Positions 9,371 through 17,438 of a stretch of 22,775 nt of DNA are shown here, piece after piece. The stretch is from contig CABUKY010000017.1 in assembly GCA_902492185.1 (NCBI GenBank), forward strand, positions 1 through 22,775. Reading direction: 5' to 3'. Both the position numbers and the translations under genes were made by a program. Numbering within the stretch: position 1 is the first letter of the stretch; every line of letters begins with the position of its first letter. Below the pieces are notes generated by a model. The model was not told the DNA's origin and did no database searches. It saw only the letters and a program-made list of their open reading frames with translations. This DNA comes from an uncultured Collinsella sp. Its GTDB lineage: Bacteria; Actinomycetota; Coriobacteriia; Coriobacteriales; Coriobacteriaceae.

Positions 9371-10555
9371 GTGGCTAAGGCTAAGGCTAAAGCGAAGAAA
9401 AAGACGACGGGGGCGCGGGCTAAGCGTGACCGTCGTCGGAAACTCGCGACCGAAGCGCCCGTGTCTGCCGAGGAGTTGTTGGCGAGCGTACCGGGGCTCG
9501 ATGCGCTGCAGGATGTTCCGGCGTTTGATGACCTGCCGGTCGATGAAGCCCAGCAGACTGCCTTTGATGATTTCTGCGCACATGCCGAGGAGCCCGAGCA
9601 GATGCAGCTGGGTGCCGTTATTCGCCTGGATCGCGGGTTTCCGCTGGTGGCCACTGCCGACGACACCTTTCGCGCCGAGCATGCCGTGGGGTTTGCCAAG
9701 TCGCGCGGCGAGGACGAGGTCCTGCTGCCTGCCGTGGGCGACCGTGTGGCGGTGCGCCGCGCTCCCGGGCACGATATGGGCGTGATTGAGTGCGTGCTGC
9801 CGCGCCGTACGAGCTTTGAGCGTTGGCGCGGCCGTGCCCGTGGAGAGCGCCAGGTGCTCTGCTCCAACGTGGATAGCGTGCTAATCGTGCAGGCGCTCGG
9901 TGCCGGTGAGGTGCTGCTCGACCGCGTGGCGCGCTCGCTGGTGTTGGCGCTTGACTGCGATGCCGAGCCGGTGGTGGTGCTTACCAAAGCTGACCGCTGC
10001 GATGCCGAGGAGCTCGAGCGCGATCTGGACCGCGTGCGCCGCCTGGTGGGTCCGGACGTGCGCGTGATCGTGACGTCCTCTGCCGAGGGCCGCGGCCTGG
10101 ACGAGGTCCGTGCCTGCGTGCCTGCCGGGAGCTGCGCCATGATTCTGGGCGAGTCGGGTGCCGGCAAGTCGACGCTGCTCAATGCACTGCTGGGCCACGA
10201 TACGTTGGCGACCGGCGGTGTGCGCGAACGCGACGACCAGGGCCGTCACACTACCGTCGCGCGCGTGATGGTGGCGCTGCCGGGCGACGCCGGCGTGATC
10301 GCCGATGCCCCGGGCCTGCGCAGTCTACCGCTCGTGGGTCACGAGCGGGGTCTGGCGCGCGCCTTCCCCGAGATTGTCGAGGCATCGCGCGCGTGCCGGT
10401 TTGGCGATTGCACACATACCCATGAGCCGGGCTGCGCCGTTCGCGAGGCCGAGGACGCCGGGCAGATCGACAGCCTGCGGCTGGAAACGTTCCAAAACCT
10501 GGCGTCATCCATGCGCGTGAGCGCTCAAATACTCGATCCCGATGTTCATCTGTAA
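9371..10555 (+). CDS. rsgA: Ribosome small-subunit-dependent GTPase RsgA
   Basis: The 394-residue GTPase assists late maturation of the 30S ribosomal subunit. It has the circularly permuted order typical of RsgA: G4 (TKAD) near residue 208, G5 (SSAEG), then G1 (GESGAGKST) near 259 and G3 (DAPG) near 311, and a C-terminal zinc-binding knuckle of the C-x4-C-x-H-x5-C type (CRFGDCTHTHEPGC). The central region before G4 is the OB-fold. The extreme N-terminus is a Lys/Ala/Arg-rich basic extension of about 30 residues, making it longer than the usual 290-350 residues. GTG at 9371 is preceded by GGGAGG with good spacing. It stands alone between two terminators. Confidence 0.93.
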   Translation: MAKAKAKAKKKTTGARAKRDRRRKLATEAPVSAEELLASVPGLDALQDVPAFDDLPVDEAQQTAFDDFCAHAEEPEQMQLGAVIRLDRGFPLVATADDTFRAEHAVGFAKSRGEDEVLLPAVGDRVAVRRAPGHDMGVIECVLPRRTSFERWRGRARGERQVLCSNVDSVLIVQALGAGEVLLDRVARSLVLALDCDAEPVVVLTKADRCDAEELERDLDRVRRLVGPDVRVIVTSSAEGRGLDEVRACVPAGSCAMILGESGAGKSTLLNALLGHDTLATGGVRERDDQGRHTTVARVMVALPGDAGVIADAPGLRSLPLVGHERGLARAFPEIVEASRACRFGDCTHTHEPGCAVREAEDAGQIDSLRLETFQNLASSMRVSAQILDPDVHL

Positions 10556-10573
10556 TTGATTTTTCCTATGACA

Positions 10574-10607
10574 GCCGTCTCCCAACTGTTCGGGAGACGG
10601 CTTTTTT
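10574..10607 (+). terminator. Rho-independent terminator of rsgA
   Basis: A perfect 10-bp stem GCCGTCTCCC/GGGAGACGGC with an 8-base loop is followed by six T residues, 18 bases past the rsgA stop. Confidence 0.95.
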
Positions 10608-10645
10608 GCTGCGGAAAAGCCTCGAAACATGCAGTTTGCTGACGT

Positions 10646-10721
10646 GCTGACCAAAACCTTGCCATGAGCTTGACGGGCTGGTCAGCTTTTGGTCGGCGAT
10701 TGGTTTGACATCGAAAACCAA
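10646..10721 (+). promoter_or_regulatory. Cluster of inverted repeats upstream of the Tad operon
   Basis: The stretch holds GCTGACCA (10646-10653) with TGGTCAGC (10679-10686), GACCAAAA (10649-10656) with TTTTGGTC (10687-10694), and TGGTTT/AAACCA (10701-10706 with 10715-10720). The first arm can pair with either of two partners. A perfect -35-like TTGACA sits at 10705-10710 inside the last dyad, but no good -10 follows, which would suit an activator-dependent promoter. This is the only non-coding stretch before the 9.6-kb pilus operon, so its control region should be here. Confidence 0.45.
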
Positions 10722-10807
10722 GATCGCGATTGCGCCGCTTTGCACTCTGACCGCCCAGACAATGGTGGTACGGGCATTCGCCCGGCACTGCCATGAGAGG
10801 AGCGGCC

Positions 10808-11467
10808 GTGAACAAGAGCAAGCGCATCGCCATCAGTCTGGTCGCGGGCGTGCTCGCTGCGCTGCTCTGCATGGTTTACGGCTCGTCGATCCGCTCGCAA
10901 GCCGAACAGGTCCAGGCTGAGACCTTGGCCAAGTACGGTGGCGATCGCGTCGAGGTATGCGTCGCGGCGCGCGATATCGATGTGGGCGAGACCCTCGATG
11001 AGACCAATGTCATAACCCAGGAATGGCTGACGAGCCTGCTGCCGCGTGACGCGGCGACCGAGCTGCGCCAGGTGCGCGGCGACGTGACGACTTCACGTAT
11101 TCCCAAAAACGCCGTGATCTGCAATGTCTACACCAAGGCCGAGAGCCACAAGCTCGAGGTGCCTAAGGGCAAGGTCGCCGTTTCGGTGGCGGTCGATGCC
11201 GAGCACTCGGTCGGCGGTGCCACGGGCGTGGGCAGCTATGTGGACGTGTACGTGCAAAAAGATGGCGTAACCGATCGACTGTGCGGCGCGCACGTGATCG
11301 ATACCAGTGAGAATTCCGGTGCCACGCGCGAGGGCAAGATCGAATGGGTGACGCTGGCGGCTGACCCCGAAGACGTCAAGGAACTGCTGGGAGCCTCGGG
11401 CAAGGGAACGGTCAGCTTGACGATTCCCGCCACGGCGCGCGGCAAAAAGAGCGGAGGCGACGAGTGA
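10808..11467 (+). CDS. cpaB: Flp pilus assembly protein CpaB/RcpC (SAF domain)
   Basis: The 219-residue protein starts with a basic N-terminus and one membrane helix (about residues 6-24), followed by an extracytoplasmic SAF/beta-clip domain: VEVCVAARDIDVGETLDETNV near residues 43-63, then the RIPKNAVICN segment that closes the fold, then a C-terminal RcpC-like domain. CpaB proteins are periplasmic or wall-zone parts of Tad pilus machines. GTG at 10808 is chosen over ATG 10793 because AGAGGAG lies six bases before it and the product then begins MNKSKRIAISL. It is the first gene of the operon and overlaps the next start by one base. Confidence 0.85.
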   Translation: MNKSKRIAISLVAGVLAALLCMVYGSSIRSQAEQVQAETLAKYGGDRVEVCVAARDIDVGETLDETNVITQEWLTSLLPRDAATELRQVRGDVTTSRIPKNAVICNVYTKAESHKLEVPKGKVAVSVAVDAEHSVGGATGVGSYVDVYVQKDGVTDRLCGAHVIDTSENSGATREGKIEWVTLAADPEDVKELLGASGKGTVSLTIPATARGKKSGGDE

Positions 11468-13110
11468 TGAAGGCGATCTGGCTTGCGTGCTGCGCGTGCG
11501 GCGATTACGGGCTGTTGCAGCAGGAAGTCGAGGGCCGTGATGCGGGTGCACAGGTGCTTCGCGTGGGTGACCTGGACGGGCTGGTTTCCATGGCGCGGGC
11601 GTTTCCGTCGCGCCGCGGGGCTGCCATCATCGCGGCGTCTCTGTTTGATATCGAAGATGTGCGCAAGACTGTTGCGCGCCTGACGGCCGAAGGCCGCGTG
11701 AGTCGCGTGGTCGTGTTGATAGAAGTGCTCGATCCGTCGGATATCGAGGGACTGTTTCGCGCGGGGGCGACCGAGGTCATCGCTGCGCACAGTATATGCG
11801 GCAACGGGCGCGCGGGCGAGGGAACGGTTGATTCCGATCGGCGCATGACGATTGAGCCCGATGCTTTTGTTGATAGGGAACCCGGGGCGCCTCGCGCTAC
11901 AAGAGGCCCGCGTGTTGATGATTATGGAAAAGCGGAAGCCGAGCATGGTCGGTGTCCCCGGGATCCCCTTGCATACGATGAAGTCGGAGAGCCGGTGCCG
12001 TATGGCGAGGATCTTTTGGATGCTGATATGGGATACGTGCATGGCGTGAGCCTGGTCGATGAGCTCGACGAGGTGGAGGGGCTTGCCGAGAGCGACAGCG
12101 TGCGTGTCGATGCGACCGTGAAGTCTCCAGACTCGGTCCCGCAGACCGAGCAACCTGCCATGCCGGCTTGGGCACAGCATATGAGCGCTGCCGGGGAGAC
12201 GGGGACGTTGCCGTCCGTGCCCGAGTCGCCTGCCCCCGCGCCGCCGGCGGATGCCGCCGCTCCGTCGCATCGAGCCCCGGTTGTCTGCGCCGTCTCGGGT
12301 TCGGGCGGTTGCGGCAAGTCGACGATCGTCGCCGCTATGGCGCACACGGCGTCGCTGCTGGGCCTGCGTGCTGCCGTGCTCGACTTGGACCTGATGTTTG
12401 GAAACCTCTACGACCTGTTGGGCGCCGATGCCCCGCATGACATGGCGACGCTTATCGAGCCATCGGCTGCGGGCGCACTCGCCGAATCGGACATCGTGGC
12501 CGCCTCGATGCGCGTGGCCCCGGGCGTCACGCTTTGGGGCCCGGTCGCCGCGCCCGAACAGGCCGAGCTCATGGCGCGTCCGGTGGAGCTGTTGCTCGAT
12601 GTCTTGCGCCGCGAATCCGACGTGGTGCTTGTCGACACCTCGGTCTTTTGGGGCGACGCCGTGGCGGCCGCGGTGGCGGCGAGCGACCGCTGCCTGGTCG
12701 TGGGCGATCCATCGGCGTCGTCTGCGACGTCCGCGGCACGCGTTATCGAGCTGGCGAGTCGAGTAGGTGTGCCGCGCACGCGCATGAGCGCCGTGTTCAA
12801 CCGGTTCGGTGCGCGCGGGGCAGACGAGGACGTCGCCATGCGCTTTGAGATTGCCTGTGCGTTGAGCTCCAAGATTCGTATCGCCGATGGCGGGCAGGAT
12901 CTCGCCGCGCTCATGGCGTTTGGGCGCGCTGACGAGGCAGTGGGTCAGACGAGCGCTTTCGCGACCAGCGTGCGCGAGGCCACGCGCGAGATGCTCGTGG
13001 AACTGGGGTGCGCCGTCGGCCCTTGGAGCGATATGGTCGCTGACCGCGCGACCCGCACCGAGCGCCCGCGTATCCGTCTTCCCTGGTCGCGTGAGGGTGA
13101 TTCGCGATGA
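11467..13110 (+). CDS. tadZ: Tad pilus localisation ATPase TadZ/CpaE-like
   Basis: This is a 547-residue protein. Residues 1-115 look like a degenerate receiver domain; 120-270 form an acidic, Pro- and Ala-rich linker; about 272-530 form a MinD/ParA-type ATPase with SGSGGCGKST (P-loop), DLDLMFGNLYDLLG (typical of CpaE) and VLVDTSVFWG. TadZ proteins place the pilus machine in the cell and recruit TadA. The P-loop lacks the signature Lys of the usual KGGxGK form, having Ser there. The start ATG overlaps the cpaB stop (TGATG), with GGAGG nine bases upstream; GTG 11464 is an alternative. The stop overlaps the tadA start by 4 bp. The linker is unusually long. Confidence 0.85.
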   Translation: MKAIWLACCACGDYGLLQQEVEGRDAGAQVLRVGDLDGLVSMARAFPSRRGAAIIAASLFDIEDVRKTVARLTAEGRVSRVVVLIEVLDPSDIEGLFRAGATEVIAAHSICGNGRAGEGTVDSDRRMTIEPDAFVDREPGAPRATRGPRVDDYGKAEAEHGRCPRDPLAYDEVGEPVPYGEDLLDADMGYVHGVSLVDELDEVEGLAESDSVRVDATVKSPDSVPQTEQPAMPAWAQHMSAAGETGTLPSVPESPAPAPPADAAAPSHRAPVVCAVSGSGGCGKSTIVAAMAHTASLLGLRAAVLDLDLMFGNLYDLLGADAPHDMATLIEPSAAGALAESDIVAASMRVAPGVTLWGPVAAPEQAELMARPVELLLDVLRRESDVVLVDTSVFWGDAVAAAVAASDRCLVVGDPSASSATSAARVIELASRVGVPRTRMSAVFNRFGARGADEDVAMRFEIACALSSKIRIADGGQDLAALMAFGRADEAVGQTSAFATSVREATREMLVELGCAVGPWSDMVADRATRTERPRIRLPWSREGDSR

Positions 13111-14435
13111 GTCTGCAGACGAGGATTAAGGCTGCCGGCGCTGCAGCGGCGGCAGCGCCTGTAGATGCGGGGCGTCGCCGCGCGGTGAAACGACGCACCA
13201 AGCGCGCCGTGATGGACCGCATGGGTTACGACGAAGTGACGCGTATCAGCGCCTATGTCGACCCGGCACTTGCCCGCTCGGAATTGCGTCCCGCGGTGGA
13301 GGCGGCGCTCAATGTTGAGGAGCCGACCGATCTCGCGACGCCCGAGCGCGAGACCATCATCGACGAGATTTTGGATGACGTGGTGGGCTTGGGGCCGTTG
13401 CAGCCGCTCATCGAGGACGATACCGTTACCGAGATCATGATCAACGGCTGCCGTTCGGCTTTCTTTGAACGCGGCGGCGTCTTGTACCCCATCGAGCATG
13501 CGTTTGAGGATGATGAGCAGATCCGTGTGCTTATCGACCGCATCATCTCGCCACTTGGCCGCCGTATCGACGAGCGCAGCCCCATCGTCAACGCCCGCCT
13601 CAAAACGGGCTATCGCGTCAACGCGGTGATTCCACCCGTGGCGATTGACGGACCGATTCTCACCATCCGAAAGTTCTCGGACCGCATTTGCTCGCTGGAC
13701 GAGCTTGTGGGGCTGGGGTCGCTGCCGCTTTGGTATGCGCAGCTGCTGTCGTGCGCGGTGTCGCTGCGACAGGACCTGGCGGTTGCGGGAGGCACGGGAT
13801 CTGGTAAGACCACCCTGCTCAACGCGTTGTCATGTGAGATTTCCACCGGCGAGCGCATCGTGACGATCGAGGACTCTGCCGAGCTCAAGTTTGCACATCA
13901 TCCGCACGTGGTGCGCCTAGAGGCGCGCGAGGCTTCAATTGAGGGCGAGGGTGCGGTGACGATCCGCGACCTGGTGACCAATGCCCTGCGCATGCGCCCC
14001 GACCGCATCGTGGTGGGCGAGGTGCGCGGTGCCGAGTGCTGCGACATGTTGCAGGCCATGAACACGGGCCACGACGGGTCGCTCACCACACTTCATGCGG
14101 GTTCCGAGCAGGAGACCGTGGTGCGTCTGACGTTGCTTGCACGTTATGGCATCGATCTGCCGAGCGAGCTCATCGAGGAGCAGATTGCCATGGCGCTCGA
14201 CGGCATCGTGATGTCCGAGCGCCACGCCGATGGCAGGCGTTTCGTCTCCTCGTATTCGGGGGTGCGTCGCGCCGCGTCGGGCGGCGTAGAGCTCGAGCGC
14301 TATGTGACTTTCGATGCCGCCGAGCGCACCTGGAAGCTTGACCGCGAGCCGCCGTTTATCGCAGAAGGCCTGCGGTCGGGGACGCTCACACAAGAGGAGG
14401 TGGACGAATGGAGGTCGCTGTGCCCCTCGTCGTAG
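13107..14435 (+). CDS. tadA: Tad pilus assembly ATPase TadA/CpaF
   Basis: This 442-residue secretion ATPase of the CpaF/TadA family powers pilin assembly at the inner face of the membrane. Visible motifs are the N-terminal all-helical domain with DDVVGLGPLQPLIEDDTVTEIMING, Walker A GGTGSGKTT near residue 231, the Asp box TIEDSAEL, Walker B RIVVGEVRG, and the His box TGHDGSLTTLHA. The basic N-terminus (KRRTKRAVMDR) is typical. Length is normal. The ATG overlaps the tadZ stop by 4 bp, and the 3' end overlaps tadB by 28 bp, so the three genes are probably translationally coupled. Confidence 0.95.
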   Translation: MSLQTRIKAAGAAAAAAPVDAGRRRAVKRRTKRAVMDRMGYDEVTRISAYVDPALARSELRPAVEAALNVEEPTDLATPERETIIDEILDDVVGLGPLQPLIEDDTVTEIMINGCRSAFFERGGVLYPIEHAFEDDEQIRVLIDRIISPLGRRIDERSPIVNARLKTGYRVNAVIPPVAIDGPILTIRKFSDRICSLDELVGLGSLPLWYAQLLSCAVSLRQDLAVAGGTGSGKTTLLNALSCEISTGERIVTIEDSAELKFAHHPHVVRLEAREASIEGEGAVTIRDLVTNALRMRPDRIVVGEVRGAECCDMLQAMNTGHDGSLTTLHAGSEQETVVRLTLLARYGIDLPSELIEEQIAMALDGIVMSERHADGRRFVSSYSGVRRAASGGVELERYVTFDAAERTWKLDREPPFIAEGLRSGTLTQEEVDEWRSLCPSS

Positions 14436-15334
14436 GGGGTTTGGCAGGGTTTTCTGTTGCGACGGCGTGCGGGACGGAACCTCGTGTGCCGCAGGTACCG
14501 CCGGCGGAGCTGGCGCGTCAGGCGCTCGAGACGGTGGCAGAGAAGCTGCCGCGTGAGCTGGTGGAAAACGATCTGCTGAAAAAGATCGCCCGTTCGTGGG
14601 CATCGCTGGCTCCGGCGCGTCGCCTTGGCCTCGCGATCGAGGATGCTTCGGGGCGTTTGGCGTTTCTGCTGCTATCGAGCGGTGTCTGCTGCGTTTTGCT
14701 AACGATGGTGTCGTTATCGCCCCTCGGATTTGCCTTGGGACTTGTTGCTCCGTTTGCCGTTGGCGCCGCTCGGGATGGCTTTGAGAGCCGGCGCGAGCAA
14801 CACGATGCAGAAGAGGCCATGCCCGAGGCGTTTACCGCACTTTCCATGTCGCTTGCCTCGGGACATTCACTGGCCCAGGGCATGCGCTTTGTGGGCGCTC
14901 ATGCGCAAGAACCGGTGCATACCGAGTTTTTGCGGGTGGCGGCGGCAATCGATTGCGGCATCTCGGCGACCGACGCGCTCGATGACTTGCTCGTGCGCAT
15001 CGACGCCCCTGGCCTTTCGCTTGTGACCTTGGCGCTTAAGGTGTCTCAGCGCACCGGTGCTCCGCTTGCCGACTTACTGTCCGAGGCGTCGAGCATGGTG
15101 GGGGAGCGCATTGAGCTCAAGCGCCGCCTGGATGTTAAGACGTCGCAGGCTCGCATGTCTGCGCATATGGTCGCGGCGATGCCGACGGGCATGTGCGCGG
15201 TGTTGGCGCTGCTTTCGGCAGATTTTCGTCGCGGTCTTGCGACGCCTGCCGGCGCGGGCACTGTGGTGCTGGGTCTTGCCCTCAACGCCGTTGCCCTGGT
15301 GGTTATCCGGCGCATTATGCGGGTGAAGCTATGA
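14408..15334 (+). CDS. tadB: Tad pilus membrane platform protein TadB
   Basis: The 308-residue membrane protein has a T2SSF (GspF-like) domain. Two hydrophobic helices lie around residues 77-120, a cytoplasmic helical domain around 135-255 contains the EAMPEAFTALSMSLASGHSL core, and two more helices lie near the C-terminus. TadB and TadC together form the platform on which TadA acts. The ATG at 14408 lies within the end of tadA and has GAGGAGGT at good distance. The stop overlaps the tadC start by 4 bp (ATGA). Confidence 0.88.
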   Translation: MEVAVPLVVGGLAGFSVATACGTEPRVPQVPPAELARQALETVAEKLPRELVENDLLKKIARSWASLAPARRLGLAIEDASGRLAFLLLSSGVCCVLLTMVSLSPLGFALGLVAPFAVGAARDGFESRREQHDAEEAMPEAFTALSMSLASGHSLAQGMRFVGAHAQEPVHTEFLRVAAAIDCGISATDALDDLLVRIDAPGLSLVTLALKVSQRTGAPLADLLSEASSMVGERIELKRRLDVKTSQARMSAHMVAAMPTGMCAVLALLSADFRRGLATPAGAGTVVLGLALNAVALVVIRRIMRVKL

Positions 15335-15972
15335 GCGCCCCGGTTGCAGTTGCGGCTTGCCTGTGCGCTCTGAGTGTATTTGTCGCAACGGGTTTGGATC
15401 GGGCGGATGCACGCAAGATCGCAGAGGCCTGCAAGCGCGAGGCGGTGCTGGTCGCTGCCGCGGGTCGCTCGGTGGTCGATGCTCTGGCCGCGCGAATGAA
15501 GGGCGCGGTTGGAGCGGGCGGCCCGGCGCGAGTATCGCTCGGCGAAGTGTCCGAGATGATCGATGTTGTGCGCTTGGGTCTTTCGGCCGGTCTTTCGTTT
15601 GATGCGGCGCTTGAGATTTTCTGCGCCAACCGCCGGTCAGTGCTGGCTCTTCGACTTGAGCGGGCCTGCATGGCGTGGCAGGTGGGCGTGGGCACGCGTG
15701 AGGACGAGCTGTTGGCCGCCGCACGCGACCTGGACGTGCGAGCGCTCGAGACCTTTGCCATCACGGTGGGGCAGGCGCTCGCTCTGGGTGCCCCACTTGC
15801 CGAGACACTGGCCGCTCAAAGTCGCGAGATCCGTGCGGCTCATCGCGCCGCGGTCGAGCGCGAGATCGAGCGTGCGCCCGTCAAGCTGCTGATTCCCACC
15901 GGCACGCTCATCTTGCCGGCGTTGCTTCTGTCCATATTGGGCCCGCTGTTGGGAGCAGGCGGGATGATGTAG
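15331..15972 (+). CDS. tadC: Tad pilus membrane platform protein TadC
   Basis: The 213-residue protein is the partner of TadB. It has one N-terminal membrane helix, a T2SSF cytoplasmic domain (EVSEMIDVVRLGLSAGLSFDAALEIFC through the LAETLAAQSREIR segment), and a C-terminal membrane helix LLIPTGTLILPALLLSILGP, a typical TadC end. It is shorter than many TadC proteins (about 280-320), because the N-terminal double helix is reduced to one. The start ATG overlaps the tadB stop, which fixes it; an upstream in-frame ATG would lie deep inside tadB. Confidence 0.86.
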   Translation: MSAPVAVAACLCALSVFVATGLDRADARKIAEACKREAVLVAAAGRSVVDALAARMKGAVGAGGPARVSLGEVSEMIDVVRLGLSAGLSFDAALEIFCANRRSVLALRLERACMAWQVGVGTREDELLAAARDLDVRALETFAITVGQALALGAPLAETLAAQSREIRAAHRAAVEREIERAPVKLLIPTGTLILPALLLSILGPLLGAGGMM

Positions 15973-15982
15973 GGAGGAATAC

Positions 15983-16216
15983 ATGAACACGATGACTGAC
16001 GTTGCTGGCAAGGTCTGGAGCTGGGCTGTTTGCCAGTCAATTCGCGCTCGCCAGCATGCCGGGGAGCTACTGCAGGAGGAGAGTGCGCAGGGCACCACCG
16101 AATACGCCATCTTGGTCGGCGTGCTCGTGGTGATCGCCATCATTGCCATTGTCGCATTTAAGGGCAAGGTCCAAGATCTATGGAACGCTATCAGCGAGGG
16201 CATCAACAGCCTGTAG
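15983..16216 (+). CDS. flp: Flp-type pilin
   Basis: The 77-residue prepilin has a long hydrophilic leader of about 34 residues, the processing box EESAQGTTEYAI, one hydrophobic helix (LVGVLVVIAIIAIVAF) and a short C-terminal tail, as in Flp major pilins. Counting from the conserved Glu as position +5, cleavage would fall between Ala and Gln. The ATG has GGGAGGA seven bases upstream, one of the best ribosome sites in the operon, which fits a highly made structural subunit. The 3' end overlaps the next gene by 37 bp. Confidence 0.85.
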   Translation: MNTMTDVAGKVWSWAVCQSIRARQHAGELLQEESAQGTTEYAILVGVLVVIAIIAIVAFKGKVQDLWNAISEGINSL

Positions 16217-16743
16217 AGGGCAGGCGGCCTGCCGGCGCACTGCTGGTGTTTGCCTGTGTGGTTGTGGCGGTGGCAGTGGCGGTTTGGGGGCTAAACGCCG
16301 CGCGGCAGCAGCGTCCTGGGGCCGCCTTCGATTCGGGCTCAGATTCGGCGGTGGCGTCTCAAAAAGATGAGATGCGAGATGCGGACGATTCGGATGTCGC
16401 TGTCACGGCGCAAACCTTTCTGCGGATGCTCGACAAGCGGTCTGGCACTGCGACGGATTCGCCTGAGGACAACGCGATTGCGGTTCGGCTCGCATGGTCC
16501 GAGGACCGGCCGATGACCGAGGCAGCGGCAGACCTGCTGCGCGCCTACCGCGAGGTGCCCACGGCCCAGCTCGCCCTGAGTGGCTATCTCGATATTAAGG
16601 GCAACGTATGGGGCGCCATCGTGCGCGATGGGCGAGGCTGGGTCGACATGGTGACGGTTGCCGCGGATGCCGGCGATGCCTCGTGCCGCCTGCGTGCCGT
16701 GCGTCTGGTTCCGCAAACAACGGAGTCAAAGGAGGGGTCGTGA
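16180..16743 (+). CDS. Unknown membrane-anchored protein within the Tad operon
   Basis: I do not recognise a family for this 187-residue protein. It has a short basic N-terminus, one membrane helix (about residues 19-41) and an exported-looking domain of about 145 residues, with an acidic linker, then YLDIKGNVWGAIVRDGRGWVDMVTV, which looks like beta strands, and one Cys near the end. The layout resembles minor pilus-associated or accessory proteins. The ATG at 16180 overlaps flp by 37 bp and has an AAGG site; the ribosome site of the next pilin gene lies in its last codons. Being inside the operon is the only functional clue. Confidence 0.65.
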   Translation: MERYQRGHQQPVEGRRPAGALLVFACVVVAVAVAVWGLNAARQQRPGAAFDSGSDSAVASQKDEMRDADDSDVAVTAQTFLRMLDKRSGTATDSPEDNAIAVRLAWSEDRPMTEAAADLLRAYREVPTAQLALSGYLDIKGNVWGAIVRDGRGWVDMVTVAADAGDASCRLRAVRLVPQTTESKEGS

Positions 16744-16744
16744 A

Positions 16745-16963
16745 ATGCATGATGTCCTGCGTGAGGAATCTGCTCAGTCGACCGTCGAATACGCCATCGT
16801 CACCGTGGCGCTGTTGTCGATTGTGCTGGCGATTGCGGGGCTTTGGCGCGCTGGCACCGATGGGCGCTTGGCGGCATTGGTCGAGCGGGCAGCGTCTCAT
16901 GGCGTCGCCCCATCGTCGGTTATCGACGCCGCGACGGGTGCCAAGGACATCGCTCTGTATTGA
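16745..16963 (+). CDS. Flp/TadE-like mini-pilin
   Basis: The 72-residue protein has a very short leader, MHDVLREESA, then QSTVEYAI and a single hydrophobic helix (VTVALLSIVLAIAGLW), and a 40-residue polar tail. It resembles a second Flp-like pilin or a minor pseudopilin and shares the A-Q-x-T-x-E box with flp. The ATG, one base after the preceding stop, has AAGGAGGGG at ideal distance. The product is short and easily missed by automatic annotation. Confidence 0.75.
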   Translation: MHDVLREESAQSTVEYAIVTVALLSIVLAIAGLWRAGTDGRLAALVERAASHGVAPSSVIDAATGAKDIALY

Positions 16964-17438
16964 TATCGCGTGTGAGGATCGGGCGCAGTCTACGGTCGAG
17001 GCCGCCTTTTTGCTGCCGACGTTTTTGACGCTTATCTTGCTCGCGTTGCAGCCGGTGTGCCTGCTCTATACGCGCGCGGTCATGGAGTCTGCCGCCGCCG
17101 AGACCGCGCGGCTTATGACCACGACGACGGTGGAGAACGACGATGACCTTAAGGAGTTCACTCGCCGCAGACTTGCCGCGGTGCCCAACGTCTCGATTTT
17201 TCATGCCGGCGGGCCGCTGTCGTGGGATATCGAGTTGGGGCGGGCCGGTGCCGGCGGCGTTTCGTCCGTGTCTGTTGCCGGCGAGGTTAAGCCGCTGCCC
17301 GTGATCGGTGCATTTGTGCAGGCCATGGGCAGTGCGGGTGAGGGCGGCTATGTCGAGCTCAAGGTCGACGTCTCGTATCGATCGCGTCCCGAATGGCTGG
17401 AGGGAGATTATGATTCATGGATTGCTGCATGGGATTAG
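16938..17438 (+). CDS. tadE: TadE-like minor pseudopilin
   Basis: The protein of about 166 residues has the TadE form: leader ending in CEDRAQSTVEAAFLLP, a hydrophobic helix (FLTLILLALQPVCLLYTRAV), then an extracytoplasmic domain beginning with the heptad-like ESAAAETARLM region. TadE proteins are minor pseudopilins needed for Tad pilus formation. The start is unsure: GTG 16938 overlaps the preceding gene and gives a 17-residue leader, while ATG 16899 is an alternative; neither has a strong ribosome site, so coupling to the preceding gene is likely. The 3' end overlaps the next gene by 29 bp. Confidence 0.78.
   Translation: MPRTSLCIDIACEDRAQSTVEAAFLLPTFLTLILLALQPVCLLYTRAVMESAAAETARLMTTTTVENDDDLKEFTRRRLAAVPNVSIFHAGGPLSWDIELGRAGAGGVSSVSVAGEVKPLPVIGAFVQAMGSAGEGGYVELKVDVSYRSRPEWLEGDYDSWIAAWD

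Noticed and set aside
10546..10872. Minus-strand open frame between rsgA and the Tad operon
   Set aside because: It runs across the rsgA terminator and into cpaB, has no ribosome site and resembles no protein family.
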